This document shows positions 11,171-24,478 of a DNA stretch of 64,000 nt, one piece after another. This DNA is from Symsagittifera roscoffensis (Eukaryota; Xenacoelomorpha; Acoela; Convolutidae), in the NCBI RefSeq assembly GCF_963678635.1, contig NC_087064.1, positions 12,679,989-12,743,988 of the forward strand, written 5' to 3'. Both the position numbers and the translations under genes were made by a program. The notes beneath the pieces were generated by a model. That model did not search any database. It was given only the letters and a program-made list of their open reading frames with translations, and had not been told where the DNA came from. Position 1 is the first letter of the stretch, and each line of letters opens with the position of its first letter.

Positions 11171-14129
11171 GGCAAATATAGACCAACACAGCTAAGTGAT
11201 TTTGTTGTTTACAAATCGGCCGGAAAAAAAACTATCGATTTTAGATACCGAACTCCCAGAGTCAACGGCCAATCTACTCTTCGTTGAAACCACAGAGCTA
11301 GTTGTCTTTTGCTGCGAGTTGTCACGCTGCCATGTGTCTTACTTCTATAAGGTCAAAAAAAAATTATGGAGCTCAATCGTTAGTTGAACTCTTATTTTTT
11401 ATTGATGAAAAAAAAATAGAATATTTTTATCAGCCAAAGGTATGTAATTCATCTATTAAGTCTTGGCGAAAAACCTTTTAGCGAATAGAGTGCCGCCATT
11501 ACATGAGCAGAACAGTCTAGGAGTATGAATAGTATAAAATCAGAAAGATTTCAAGCGCAGACAAACAGCAAATTATTGAAATATACGGGCTAGTCGATAT
11601 AATAAGTTTTAGAAACGTGAATATTACAATTACAATGAATAAGTTATGCGTAAATAAAGAAAAAATTTCAACAAAATTTGTTTTTATAATTAAAATTTTT
11701 TTTATCAAGGTGCTCATAACATGTACAATTTACTCATTATTTTGTTATTATTGACATTTCTAAATTTTTATTTATCGATTCATCTACAAAAATCAATATT
11801 TTTCTGTTTTTTTGCTTCTAAATTTTTTCTGCTCTCAGACTATTTTTCGCATTGCTCTGCCATTCAGCCAAGAACTTAATGAACATCTAATAAGATCAGT
11901 TTGCGCATGCTTATATGCTCACATGCTGATCGCTACGCCCCTTCGACCATTTGACGGTCAAATCTTGAAACCAAAATCTGCTGAGAGATCATGAAAATGT
12001 TCTGAATTTTCATCGAAAAAACTGTCAAATAAACATGAGCAGACTGATTTATACTTTGCATAAGTAAATTTACAAGGGCAGATTTTTTTTAAAAAAAGTC
12101 TCTAAAAAAATTCATTTCTCAGTTTTATCGTAAATTTTTGTCCGAAAACTAAGAAATTAACTGTTTCAAACATAAATTGAGGGTACAATATTTCAACATT
12201 GTAACACTGTAATAAAAACATTTTGATCGTAAGCCAGCAAAAAATGCTAAACGTACATCAGAGATCCGAATAGTTAGGATCAACCCAAAATATACGTTGA
12301 AGAAGGTATGAAACTTGAACACGGGATGGTAGCGAAAAAAAATCAAGACTGTAAATGCGTAAAAACAGGACCGTATGCAATTTTGATAATTTTTCGATAC
12401 AACAATTGCCAATTTTGGTCCGGGATTAGCGTAGAATTAATGATAGGACAAAATAGACATTTTCTTTAACAAAGAATTATCGATAAAGGATTGCTGTTTT
12501 TTTTTGAGTAGAGAATATAATGCAACGAATAAACGTTTTGCCTCAGTTTATATCTAAATCCTAAAGCACTATTTCGTTTCTACCTTCACGTCATCAACCC
12601 TGATTTTTGCCTATAATCAAGCAAAATAATGAAATAATGAGAAAAATAATTGACGAACAGATTTTGACTGCATCAATTTGTTCAGTCTCCTGCTTCTGTC
12701 TCTGGCTGAATTGTCTGCATACTTTTGGCTGAATTGTCTGAATTTTAAATCGGCTGAATTGTCTTTGGCCGGATTGTCTGGATGCGGTTATTTCACCATT
12801 TTCTCTGAATAAACTTTTGAATGATTGATAATTGTTATGAGTGAGTACTCTGCGCTACCTGCCACATTAAGCACAAGACACTTAACAATTTTAAATATTT
12901 TTGATGGTAATTGTGGTCATATAATCAGTCGCTTTGTCCGGGCACATGTGGAAAGTTGACATGCTTGGCCTACTTAGTATCTGACATGTTGTTCGAACTC
13001 TACGAGGAGAGAATAGTGCAGATTAGAATCACAATAAATCACTCTGACTGGTCGATTCATTAAACTGCCTGTGAGGTGCAGTTGCAATTTATATGAATAA
13101 TGGATGAGGCGAAATTAAGGCAGGGCAATAAATCAAAATGAAAGGAGCGAGGCACGTGGGTAGGTAGGGGAGGGGGGGGGGATGGATTAGGGCAGAGTAT
13201 GCCAGTGCAAATATAATCACATCTTAGTTGCTTGACTATTTATAGTGTTTGTCGTGGGCGGAGACTACTAGTAGAAGCAACTGGGGAAAATGCCAGACCA
13301 TTTTCAGAGGGTGGTTGTAGCGTGCATAAATCATGTCTCAATAATCGTTTTAATCGTAAAAAAAAAACAAATTATAGCTAAATGCAACAAATTATCAGGA
13401 GGCAAACACTCAAATTAGATGATCGCATTATCGACTAAAGAAATTTTTTATTTAAAAAAATAAGAGGATTTTTGTTTTCAAATTTTCAGCTTACTTTTTT
13501 GGTTTGTTGCATTTTTTATTGACTTAGATAGGTGACACCTTTTTCCAATGCTTATACTTAATAGTACTATGTAAGGGCACAGCACCTTCTAATTCTCCCG
13601 ATCGAGAGTTATTGCAAGTAAAAGTTTCCCTTGTTATCACATGCGAAGTGGAATAAAGTGACGAAGTTAAGGCTGTGAAGTCATTATGATGGGAAAAATA
13701 GAAATTAACAAAACTGCTTGAATTTCTTATATTACAGCTGTTTCCCAACCAACTTAATTAATTTAATTAATTAATTACTTGTGGTAGAAACTAAATCACT
13801 ACTAAAACTACTGAGTCCCAGGTCAAATAATTAAAACTTAAACAAATTTAGCTTGTAAAGAAATTACCAGAGAGTTAAAAATAGTTTGAAAGTTCGAGAT
13901 TTACACCTTTGAATAGAAAATAAGCTTGTTTTTAGAAACCGTGTCTGCACAATCGCTTCGGTCTTAGATCACATAAATGTCTGATTAATCAATGCCTGAT
14001 TAATCAATGTCTGACTAATCCTGTATATATGCATATTTGTCCTGAAGGCCGGTGATTTCTAGCGTATTAGCGTGTCCATCTATTTTGACACTAAATGGTG
14101 GTACCAGATCAATTTATTTTAAAAAGAAC
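11171..14129. other. No gene recognised
   Basis: A+T-rich sequence. GGCTGAATTGTCT or close variants recur about four times at 12705-12785. No protein or RNA family was recognised. Confidence 0.45.
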
Positions 14130-15395
14130 GAGGAGCGGATCTAGTTGTTATCGAGTTGGGGGGATTTATCAAAATTTTGTTGACTTACTTTTTTTTTCAG
14201 GTCAACTAACCCGGGTTAACCAAAACTTCTTATCATACAATTTCCATATATGACAAACTTCTAGTCATACAATTTCATACAATTCCATACGTACAGAAAA
14301 TTGTATGAAAACTCTATGATAAGCATTTTTCCATATATGAAAATTGTATGATAGGTGTTTTCCCATAAACCAAAAATTTTGTTTTTTCTTTCTAAATTTA
14401 GTTTCTGAAAAATTTTCGGTTGTAGTTGCAACCGAACACAAGTGAAAAAGACCTTGGTTACTCAAAACACCAAAGTTTGGACGGTCTTGCATTTACAATG
14501 AGAAAACGACCTGAATTTGGCTGTCTTTCACAATTTATATAACAAAAGTAACAAACTTATATTTTTTGGCAAAATTTTTTAATGATGATTATATTAAATT
14601 TTTGAATTTTCAAACTATCAGACATTGATCAAGGCGTACATTAACACCCCAAACAAAAGAAAAAGGAATTTTCAGCGTTTTTGAAAAAAAAAATTCAGTG
14701 AAAAGAAAATAAAAGCCAATTTTATCGTATCCAGGACTACGTTATGCACACAAATTATTAAATTTTGCATGTAAAATTTTTTTTTTTAAAATGTTTGTTT
14801 GCGTACGAAAATCGATTTGCGGTTGAAAAAAATTTTGGGCCAAATTTTCAAATTACTTGAAAAATTTTCTCTGTCGCCATCAAAAAAATGCCAGTCATAC
14901 AATTTCCATATATGGGAATTGTACGATAAGCATTTTTTTCAAAAAACGAAAACCTTCAGTTTTTTATCTCCAGATTGTTTTTTTAGAATCAAACAGCCAC
15001 AGAAATGAGTTTATACCAGTTTTCAACCATTTTTAGAAATTGTATGAAAATTGTATGACAAGCATTTTCCCACACACTTGATGTATGGAATTGTATGATA
15101 AGCATTTTCGGTGTATGGAGGTCAACCCGGGAAATCAATTTCCTGCGCTCCCCTAAATCACTATAAAGACCCTTTTTTGCACAAATTTTCAGCGCCCCAA
15201 GCATATTTAAGAAAAAGCGTTCTTATGCTTTTTAGAAAATTTAGTCAAAAAAATGCATTTTTTAGGCGCGCGCAACCCCTCAAACTTAATAAATATTGGC
15301 GCCGAATTTTTAGAAAACTTTTTGGGTCCGTCTTAAAATAGTGCCAAAAGGGGGACCCTTTGGGTTGGCAGGGGGTCAATTTCCTCCGCCCTTGA
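14130..15395. mobile_element. hAT-like MITE, copy 3, split by an insertion
   Basis: The left end (GAGGAGCGGATCTAG, first C changed) and the start of the body match copies 1 and 2 up to the GGTCAAC segment at about 14200. The body resumes at 15120 with GGTCAACCCGGGAAATCAAT and follows the other copies to about 15395. The right terminal inverted repeat is lost. The 0.9 kb between the two parts is a separate element. Confidence 0.65.
14207..15119. mobile_element. Inverted-repeat element nested in the hAT-like MITE
   Basis: The insert is flanked by GTCAACtaACCCGGG on the left and GTCAACCCGGG on the right, a likely target duplication with a small indel. Both ends carry the same motif in opposite orientation (CTTATCATACAATTTCCATA at the left, its reverse complement at the right). 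Further copies of AATTGTATGATAAGCATTTT recur inside at 14300-14360, 14893-14935 and 15035-15115. No coding frame was recognised. Confidence 0.55.
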
Positions 15396-17648
15396 AAAGA
15401 AGTACTATCAATCGATGACTTGGATAGCATTCTTGAGTTTCAAAACTTTAGAGTTTGAGAAGAACTCAGAACTGGAAATAGCTGACCGCCGACGCCCTAA
15501 TAACGGCAGACGAAAAACTCGGCCCATTACATCGAAAAATTCCTGTGCTCGGAGCTACCCGGCACAATATTGTCATTGGGTCCAAATGTTAATACCGATT
15601 TCAATTTTGCTCTAAAAGTTTGAAAACATCAAGAAACAAAGTTTCAAATGAAAATAAATTTTTCTTTAAAAAATGTTGCCCAAAATTTAGACTTTTCAAA
15701 GTAATTTATTCAGCCTCTTTTAGTTAATCAACTGGGCCAAATAATTTCTCTCAGTTGGAAAAGAAAAAATCAAGCTGGATTAATTCAACGTTATAAAACC
15801 AAGCATATCGGGAAACATTATCAGCTGTTTTCTCATATTAAACCAAAAAAAGATGGCAGAGAACGTTTTTTTTTTTTCATTTCAATCTCGAGCTGTCGAT
15901 ATCTCTTCGCAAGAACAGAAAAAGGGGCAAACCAAACACAACTTTTTCCTTAATTGCTTCAAAAACTGAAAAAAAAACTTTTTAAAAAACCTAAGTATTC
16001 GTTTTCTCTTTTCCCCAGCTCAAATAAGCATTAACTTCATGAATTTTTTTTCTCCAAAAAAATCCCGAGCTAAAATTTTTTAAATGAGGCTGGTCAAATG
16101 TATTCGCTTCTCAAACGTTACTTTATTTTACAAAGTAAAATATGAGAACGAATATATTTGACTAGTCTAACTATTTGGAATTCTAATTTTTGCCACAAAC
16201 TAGCAAAAAAAGTTCTGATTATAATTTTATAATTTGGTGAGAGAGGAAAAACCGGATAAAGAATTGGAACATTAATGTTCAAAGTTAAAAACATGACTAA
16301 AACAGCTCTCATCGGGGCCCAAATCGAACAGTTTTTTTTCTGGCGAGAACCACTTATTTTTTTAACTGAAATATCTTCGAAAATAGAAATAAATTAAATT
16401 CTATTTGAAACGTTTAAGTAAAGCAAACATTTCTTAAAATTTTTATCGGTCAGAAATTAGCTATATCTAGACTATTTCTAGCCAGAAAAAAATCGCCTGG
16501 AGGGGCTTGAACTCCCAATCTCCCGTTAGCTAGATGTTTGCGTTAACAGCAAAGACACATTACTTGAGAAAAATAAACAATCTTACTAATTTAAGCAATC
16601 TGACGTAAAGTAACGCTTGCTATAACAAGTGATCATTCGCATTGTATTACTACGATTTTTGTAAAAACTCAAAGTATATAGAATCATTGTTTATCTCAAT
16701 GCGGCGGTTGAGCAAGGACTGATTTTAGGCTATTCTTTCTTAGACATAGACTCTTCTTAGACATAGACTCTTTTTTACTCCCTCACATCTCAATTTTTCG
16801 GTTTTTTCTGTTGTCTTACGCGTAGTTATGGCTAAACGCGTGAAGTTACTATGTAAGAACAAATCTGTTAACAATTATTAGTTTGTGTAACGTCCCCAGT
16901 TTCATTGCCGTAAGACAATGCTAGATTGGTTTTTCAAAACTGAAATTCAAAGGGGGAAGTGGAGAAGAGACTATAGTTTGTATATTTCTAGTGTTAGACG
17001 AGAAACATAGTTTTTGTTGAGATTTTCAGGTTGGATTACCTATTCAAAATTTCTATCAGATTAGAAGCCTTTATTTGGTACGCGGGCAGAAAAAAGGCAA
17101 AATTTCCCTTAAACAGGCAATTTTCAAACCCCTAAAGTTTTTCAAAAAAGAGCGCAGGTAAAACATTTTTCACAATTGGAACGCAAGAATCGATATCTTC
17201 TTCGATATTTTTCTGATAAAATCTTTTATTTCAGTTGCCGAAGTTGACCCGAACAACTTAAACCTGAAGCTCGGAAGAAAAATGTCGGAACAAAAAAGAA
17301 GCGAGTATCGATTTTGAGTTATACTATTTTCTGTCAGCTGACGTATAATTCATTATTTTTAGAGGCATCATCATATGATGAAGAGCCCCTTCTTACGTAA
17401 ATTGTTCATGACAATAAGCTTTTGAAGCCATTTTTTTCCGACTACCGAAAACTGTTGTGAAAAACTAGGCATCAAAAATAAACATCGGATAGGATTGATT
17501 GATTCGTCATATTACAACGCTTTTAATCATGCTTTGAAACCAAAACCCGAAAGCCATTAAAAAGTGGACGTCAAGAACAAAAACGATCAAATGAACATTT
17601 TGCGGCTTTTCGGACCAACTACGAGCAAAACGATTAATTGGCAAAAGT
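15396..17648. other. No gene; one tRNA-like patch
   Basis: A+T-rich sequence with no recognised gene. On the minus strand at about 16495-16560 there is ACGGGAGATTGGGAGTTCAAG, similar to a tRNA T arm, with no convincing full cloverleaf. Confidence 0.4.
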
Positions 17649-17848
17649 NNNNNNNNNNNNNNNNNNNNNNNNNNNNNNNNNNNNNNNNNNNNNNNNNNNN
17701 NNNNNNNNNNNNNNNNNNNNNNNNNNNNNNNNNNNNNNNNNNNNNNNNNNNNNNNNNNNNNNNNNNNNNNNNNNNNNNNNNNNNNNNNNNNNNNNNNNNN
17801 NNNNNNNNNNNNNNNNNNNNNNNNNNNNNNNNNNNNNNNNNNNNNNNN
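17649..17848. other. Assembly gap (200 N)
   Basis: An unbroken run of exactly 200 N, the size of a conventional placeholder, so the real gap length is unknown. Open frames spanning it are artefacts. Confidence 0.98.
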
Positions 17849-19794
17849 CTTTTAGTAGAACAAATAAAAAAAAATCTAACTTTTTGAAAACCCACTTGTG
17901 TGCGCAATGCGACCTAGGAATTGATCATAAAAAATTGAGGGCAATTATTGTGCTTCAGATCAAATTAGAATGATTACTGAACCGGATGAACTCTCTTCTT
18001 TGGTACGCGATACTAGGAATTGAATCGATTTCCATTCAGCAGTGGGATCGGATGAGGCGGATGCGGGGTGCGGTGGGGATGCGGCGGAGTCGAACGTTTT
18101 TTTTTCTCTCAGGAATTCTACACCTCTTTCGCCAACCAAACGATCCCTTTGGAACTATTTTACGGCATCCACCCCCCGCAGACCAGCAAGTAAATTTTTA
18201 AAAACGATTTTGGTACCATTGTAGTAGTTGTTCCAGAGTGATTTCCGAGGGGTAGCGCGTGACGAAAATTAAGTTTTCAGGTTGAAACCTTCTGAAAAGG
18301 GCTTTAAAAAGACACTTTCGGCAGTTTCAGAACTTAGCTTGGGGCGCAAAATATTTTGGTAAAGTAGATTTTAGATTGTAACGAGACTGCTTTGTTTCAG
18401 GGCGTTCCGACTGCACTTCACAGCCAATTTAAAAAAAATCAAGTTGAAAATTTGTTTCTTCAGTTGATCTCTCCACGTGCTAATGTACACTAGACAATGA
18501 TTTAATCAATGTCTCATAATCTCACACAGAGGTGAAGCTGAGCTTCGCAAACACCTGCGTTGAAAATGCAGAAAAGAGCTCAAACAGGCAAAATAAAGTG
18601 AAATAAGGAAAAAAGAAAACAAATAAAAACCCATGAGAAAAAATTTCAAAAACAAATTTTAAGTTTACAAATATCAGGTTATAACTTCTGCTCTACGAGC
18701 GCTGTTGACTTAAGTAACACTAGCCACCAATAAAGCAGCAAAATTTCGAGCAAAAAAAACAATTTCACTGTTCCGGATTTGAATCTCCGACCTGATGTTT
18801 AGGAGTGTCACTCATGTCCTCGCATCTGCGCCACGGTCACTTGGAAGTAAAATAGCTAGTAAGAAGTAAACTGGAAGTAATTAGCTAGTAGCCCAGCTAA
18901 TGCGGAATACACATGTTTTTAACTGATTGTACTGATACGGAAATGCGTAAAATTCAAAATTTCAAAAAATAGGACTTTTCGCAAAACCCTAGTAAATTTT
19001 TTGCTCGAGTAGGAAATTAGTTGATTATTAAAAAAAAACTACTACATGCTCTCTTAATTGAATAGTTTATTTCAGATTTGGTTCGGTAGTTTTTGAAACA
19101 AAAAATGAGAAAGATTCCAAAAAACAATCTTAAAATCAAAAATTTGACTTTTTCTAAATCCCAAATTTTTTGTAAATTAGGTATGGGAACAGCCCTTTGA
19201 AAATTCTCATACCCTGATTCTTAATATCAAACTTAGCTAATTGTTTTGTCAGAATTGTGATGAAATTTCTGAAAAAAAAACGATTAAGCTTCAAAAAATG
19301 GATTTTCTCAAGTCCATATTTGCTTTTCTGAAAAAAAAAAACGAAGAAATAGATGACGCAGAGAAAATCTAAGCACAATTGTTAGTGTTTACGAGCTATC
19401 AACCTCAGCATCAGCAGGTTAGTTTTTGAAGGAAAAAATTATACAAAAAAAACAGGCAAATATTCAAAAACTTGACATTTTTGCAGGACAATTTTTTTCA
19501 AAACGCAGGGCATAGCCGTTTTTGTAGGGAAGACGATTATAGCTGGTTTTTTTCTTTCGTTTAAACCCTTAATCTTCAATTGTAGAGTTTTTTCGAGAAA
19601 AACTTTATTATTAACCAAACTGTCAAAAAATGGGCTTGATTGAAATCTCCATGATTGGTTCTGTTGATTGAAACCTTCATCTCAAATTTGTTGGTTTGAT
19701 ATTTGAAAAAATGAAAAAATTTAAAACAAATAGATCAAAAATTTGCCATATTGAAAAACTTGGACATAGGAGAGCAGCCGGCTTGTCCATTGCC
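17849..19794. other. No gene; tRNA-like patch near 18.8 kb
   Basis: On the minus strand at about 18770-18850 there is GTGGCGCAGATGCGAGG (like an A box), an anticodon-arm-sized segment, then CGGAGATTCAAATCCGG (like a B box). The T stem pairs only with a bulge. This could be a decayed tRNA or SINE head. The remainder is A+T-rich without recognised content. Confidence 0.35.
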
Positions 19795-20486
19795 ATTATT
19801 TTTTGAAAAACTGTACCGTAGTTTTTGAGAAAAATTGAAATTTCTGCGAAAAAAGCAAAAATTTTCCAAATCGTCGCTAAAACAAACAAAAAGCAACACC
19901 TGTTAACACCTGCCTAATACCTGTTTGGTTAATACGGGCTAAAATTAAATCCAAAATAATTGTTGCTAAATTGCCTATGCTTAAATAGGTTTAAAATTGA
20001 TTAAATTGAAATTTAAAGGAAAAAAAATGCCAGATTTAAAAAATCTTCGTAGTAATACACTATGCTTCGCATGTGTATAAATAACACTAAGTTTCTTGCC
20101 TCAGTTCAATTTGCAAGGTAAAAATCAGCCGCTGCATTTTACGGCCAATAATACGTTTTTTAGTTAAAAAATTGAAAAAATGTTCGTTTTTTTCTGCAAG
20201 TTATCCTCACATGCAAAAATAAATTACAAATGCATGTATTTAGCAGGTTGTATCCCAATAAAAAAACCGAATGACTTGCCTAAAAACAATTTGAAAAGAA
20301 GCATGAACCCTCCGTGTTATGCGAACGCAATATATCGCTCGTTAATTATCAGAATTTGGCAAAATTAGAAACTTTTGAACCACCTTAACATTTCAAAAAA
20401 AGATCAAGGGTGATTTTTTTACCTTTGAATTTCGGACAATATGGTTCAAATAAACAGTCCCAAAATTTGGTTCAACAGTTTCGATG

Positions 20487-20658
20487 GATCTACTTAACAA
20501 TCTCCTCCCCCCTTCAAGAAAGGGGGGATATTGTTAAGTAGATTATTTTCAGCGAATTTTTGACCAATCAGAATGCAGCAAATTTCGAATTTACATACAA
20601 CGCTCTAGTGCAAATTTACTCTTTTTATTTTACAGGAGTGGAGATTCTTAAGTAGATC
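20487..20658 (+). mobile_element. Hairpin-core MITE (in duplication unit 1)
   Basis: The termini are GATCTACTTAACAATCTCC on the left and the reverse complement of GATCTACTTAAGAATCTCC on the right. The left terminus is itself half of a 57-bp hairpin (20487-20543) with loop TTCAAGAAA. The interior holds GACCAATCAGAATGCAGCA and TTTACATACAACGCTCTAG, shared with the foldback at 4795-5065. No coding capacity. Confidence 0.7.
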
Positions 20659-21600
20659 TGCTTTGATCAACTAAAATTTAAAAAGTCAAAAGAGTTTGTT
20701 GATAATACGCGTTTTTTTCCGTGTTTCCGCGTTTCTTCTTTGCACTTTCTCCGCGTAACCTTTTCCGCGTTTCTTCCTCGCACTAGTTTAATTGATCTAT
20801 AGTTGTTCAGACAGCACAAAGACATAAAATTTTAAAAAGTTTTCTGATGGCAGCAGCATTATGGTAGTGTATACCAATCAGGAGTGAAAAGTTCTATTTC
20901 CCGCCTAACATCATTTTAGTAATCGCAGCCTAGTAGTAGGTTTGCTTTTCAGCCCAATTGTCCAACTTTTAATTCAAAATTTTTACATACAAAAAAAAAC
21001 ACGGATAACATATATCAAATCGAAGCTTAAAATGTTTGAATAGAAACTTAGCCGACTTTCAGACGAAGACTTAAATAAAACGTATATATTTTTCAGCGAC
21101 CAATTAAAAACAAGAGGCGTTTCTTAGAAGACAATTCAAATTGAGTAGATTTCAGCACTGTCTGAAGAAATGCGTTTTATCTCTTATTTTTGCCATTGAT
21201 GAAATTCCTGAACTTTTAAAATAAAATCAATACCTACGAGCACAGAACAACTTTCTGTTGACTCATATACCTGTTTGTTTTTCGTTTCTATAATGATCTC
21301 TATTTCTACCTGCTTAAAAATTGCATTTCCCGCAGCGGGCAAATAAAAGTGAATAAAAGTAAGCAAACAGTCTCCGCCTCTTTTATTTCACGTGCCGGTA
21401 TTAACTTGAGACTTACCCAAAATAAAACAGGGATAAATTCGAACGAGATCAAAAAAAATAAAATAAATGGGAATCAGTTCTTAATCAGTTGTACAGGTTT
21501 TGAATAATGAGGTGATGTAGTGCCGCATATTATGCGTCTCTTTCCTAATTTTAGACCGAGAAAAAATTAAACCTGAAACAACTGAAATGAAAAAGAGACA

Positions 21601-23812
21601 CTAGCAACTTTGAAATTAAGTCAAGTCGAGAGCTGAATATTTTGTCTATTTTAACTGTTTTTGGGCCGCAGGGAAAAAAGAGATGCGGAAAAATAAACGT
21701 CAATGTTTATTATGACACATGATTTCCATAAATTAAAGAAGGTGACATATTTATAGACACAAGTTATGCACTTTTAGTGTGTGATATAGTTTGTTACGAT
21801 CAAACTCCGGAGGGGGTCCCTCCTCCTCGCTTAATTAACATCTCCATCTATCCTGATAATTTATCGTTTTAAGCTTATCACCAGTTCACGACTGTCGCCG
21901 AAACCGAACCAGAAATGACGGAGGTTTTCAGTAGACTTTGATTCTGAGAACGACGCATGCTTTGGCTATTTGATATCTTTTCATTGCTTAGTAAATTGTT
22001 TGACATTTAGCTAAAAGGACTTTTTGCACAAGTCTTTTTAGCTAATAAAAAACTGTAGTGATTTTTAAATAATTTAAAAACTGAATTTAAGCAGACAAGA
22101 AAAACAGAAAGAACAGCTTGTTCGCATTAAAAAGAGAAGCTGAAAGTTGTTTTTTACTATTTTGTATTTTGAAAGCAAATTATGAAGGCTGAAAAATTTA
22201 CAAATTTCAATTCAATTTCAAAAAAGCTTACTCGAAAAAAGTTGTTGGTCTTTCAGAGAGTTGTGATAGCCCAAAACTCAGTTCAGTCGACGTTATCCAT
22301 CAGCATTTTCAAGATTTGCATGATGGTTTATACCGCCATTAAAGCTCAAGTATTCATTTTTTGTCGATATCTGTGCAGTTTTGCCAAACAATGATGTGCA
22401 ATAGTATTGTTTCTGTTAGTGAAGATATCATTCTAAGTATCATTCTAAGCGAAGTATCATTCTAACTCTAACAAGTGTTTTTTTTTATCTAAAGCTATAA
22501 AATTGACTTGTCAAGATCCTTAGTTCTTTTTAGGTTTTTGCTTAGATAATTCAATTCAAACTCCTTGCGCTTTTTATCCAAAATTTGGTTTTTTTAGCAA
22601 CTTTTTCGATTTTTAGAATTCGATTTTTTTTCGAACTAAAAAAATTTTTTTAGAATTTTTCTCAACCGTATGTCAAACTTCTAAGATCCTGCATTCAAAT
22701 ATGCAGAACATAAAACCTTAGAAACTTTGAAGAAGTTTTGCAGTTCATTGATAAAAAAAGCCGTGACCTCCAAAAGCGCATGAAAAAAATTCACCCCCAT
22801 GTAGAAAAAAAGAATTCAAGTACTTGTATTTGATAAATGTACACCAATTAAAAGAAAATATGTTAGGCTCTTACCTCTATGCCTGCCTGTTTTCCTTTCC
22901 GCCTAATGTTCCTTGTTCAGTCAAATACAAATCAGTTGATATAGAAACCACAGCTCTGCTGCTTGTGCAGTAATGGTGAAGAGTAAACTAAATTGTTTTT
23001 GCTTAGCAAGGATAACTCACCTTGGGTTTGTTGATCTGAGAGATTGTTAACTCGCTTAGTGGACAATTCCTGCTGGGGATTATTTTTCCAAATCAGACAC
23101 CGCCTCGCAGAAGAGTGAAACAGACGGCTCCAACACGTTGTTTTTATTGTACCACCGGTAATCACATTCAAAAAACCACCGATAAACACATTCAAAAAGG
23201 CGATTTAAATATTCAAACAAAATGTCCAATTTTATAAATCTTTGATAGGTTTAATTAATATGAATGGTCAGAAAAAGAAAACTAGGCGAAGTTGTTTGGA
23301 AAGCTTCCTGTTTGGAGTATAGTCACCGTTTTTGTTGTTCGTCTAAAAGTCTAGTCGATATGGTGCCCTAACGCTCAGGCTGACATATAAACAAGCGGAG
23401 TTACGTATGGCTGGCTGATCAGGACCTGAAGCGACAAGTGTCCATTATAAAAATAGGAACATTTGGCCGATTGAATTGCTCGCTCTCAGCGTAGATACGA
23501 GACAAAAAGTTGTGAAACTTTTCAGGTTATAATCGGGATCTGTAGAGGTGTTCTCGAAATTTCACCATAGTTGTTCGAATTTTTTAGGCGTTCGTGGAAA
23601 AGATAGAGAAAATTACGGGTTATCGTTATCTCCAACCCTTAATAACTCGCCAATCAAAGTTATGATTAATATTCAATATATATTGAAACATCAGTAAACT
23701 CTGAGGTGAGGTGGCTAATGTTCCAAATTTTAATACAAACACTTACGGGTTCCTTACGGTGGGTCAACCAATAATCTAAGGCCAGAAAAACAACCAAAAA
23801 CATGATATATGT
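21601..23812. other. 2.2-kb segment present only in duplication unit 1
   Basis: It lies between parts A and B of unit 1 and is precisely absent from unit 2, where A and B join as 'gagacattata'. I see no terminal inverted repeats and no target duplication at its borders, so a deletion from unit 2 explains it better than an insertion into unit 1. Short frames inside (22182-22394 plus; 22932-23195 minus) have no recognised motif. Confidence 0.75.
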
Positions 23813-24274
23813 ATTATAAATATTATCTGTGACTAATCTGAAAAGCTCTTGTGTTGGTTTTTCCGAGTGGATAAATATGATGTTATTTTACGCCCGCTTT
23901 TCAAAACGTTCTAAAGCCTCACCTCGAATGTTATTCATTTATACTGTCTGCTGTATGTGATTTCTACTTAACAGGCTGACTGTTTAAGCCAATCCATAAT
24001 AGACTCAGTCAGTCTAGCAGAAGTTTCGAATGATTATTGTACGGCTGGGAACGAAAGATCGGAAAAGAAAAAAGGAAACTTGATTCCCTGAAACGAACGA
24101 TTCCAGGTAGAAAAAACAAGGAAGATAAACATTTCATTTTCGTTAGATATCTCTCAAGAATTTAGAAAGCAGAATAAGCATGCAAGCTCAAGAATTAGAT
24201 GGCCTCCATCGAGAATTCTGTTTTTCAAGTTTGCGGTATTGTTATAGTTACCCGCAACCAAGTTTAGGCGTAAA

Positions 24275-24478
24275 TAATCAATTATAACGGATTATTATGA
24301 TGAATTTTTGACAATTATAAATGATTATAATTACCAAAATTAGATGTTTAAAGGATTTATAATTGATTATAATCGTGATATTTTCCAAGAGATTATAATC
24401 TCTTATAATCGATTATAATTGATTATAGTTCTTACAAAAAACCTTTAGAATCAATTATAATCGATTATAATCTCTTAT
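24275..24478. repeat. Palindromic GATTATAATC tract (unit 1)
   Basis: Many overlapping copies of GATTATAATC, AATTATAATC and related self-complementary 10-mers cluster here, each a small palindrome, so the tract can fold in many registers. It is repeated in unit 2 at 30317-30521. Confidence 0.85.

Noticed and set aside
12705-12785. Short spaced repeat GGCTGAATTGTCT considered as a CRISPR-like array
   Set aside because: Only about four imperfect copies with uneven short spacing, in eukaryotic-type DNA and without cas genes.
17564-17973. Open frames of about 107-111 codons crossing the N run
   Set aside because: Most of their length is the 200-N assembly gap; the open state is meaningless.
21601-23812. 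Extra 2.2 kb in unit 1 considered as a transposon insertion
   Set aside because: No terminal repeats or target duplication at its borders; deletion from unit 2 is simpler.
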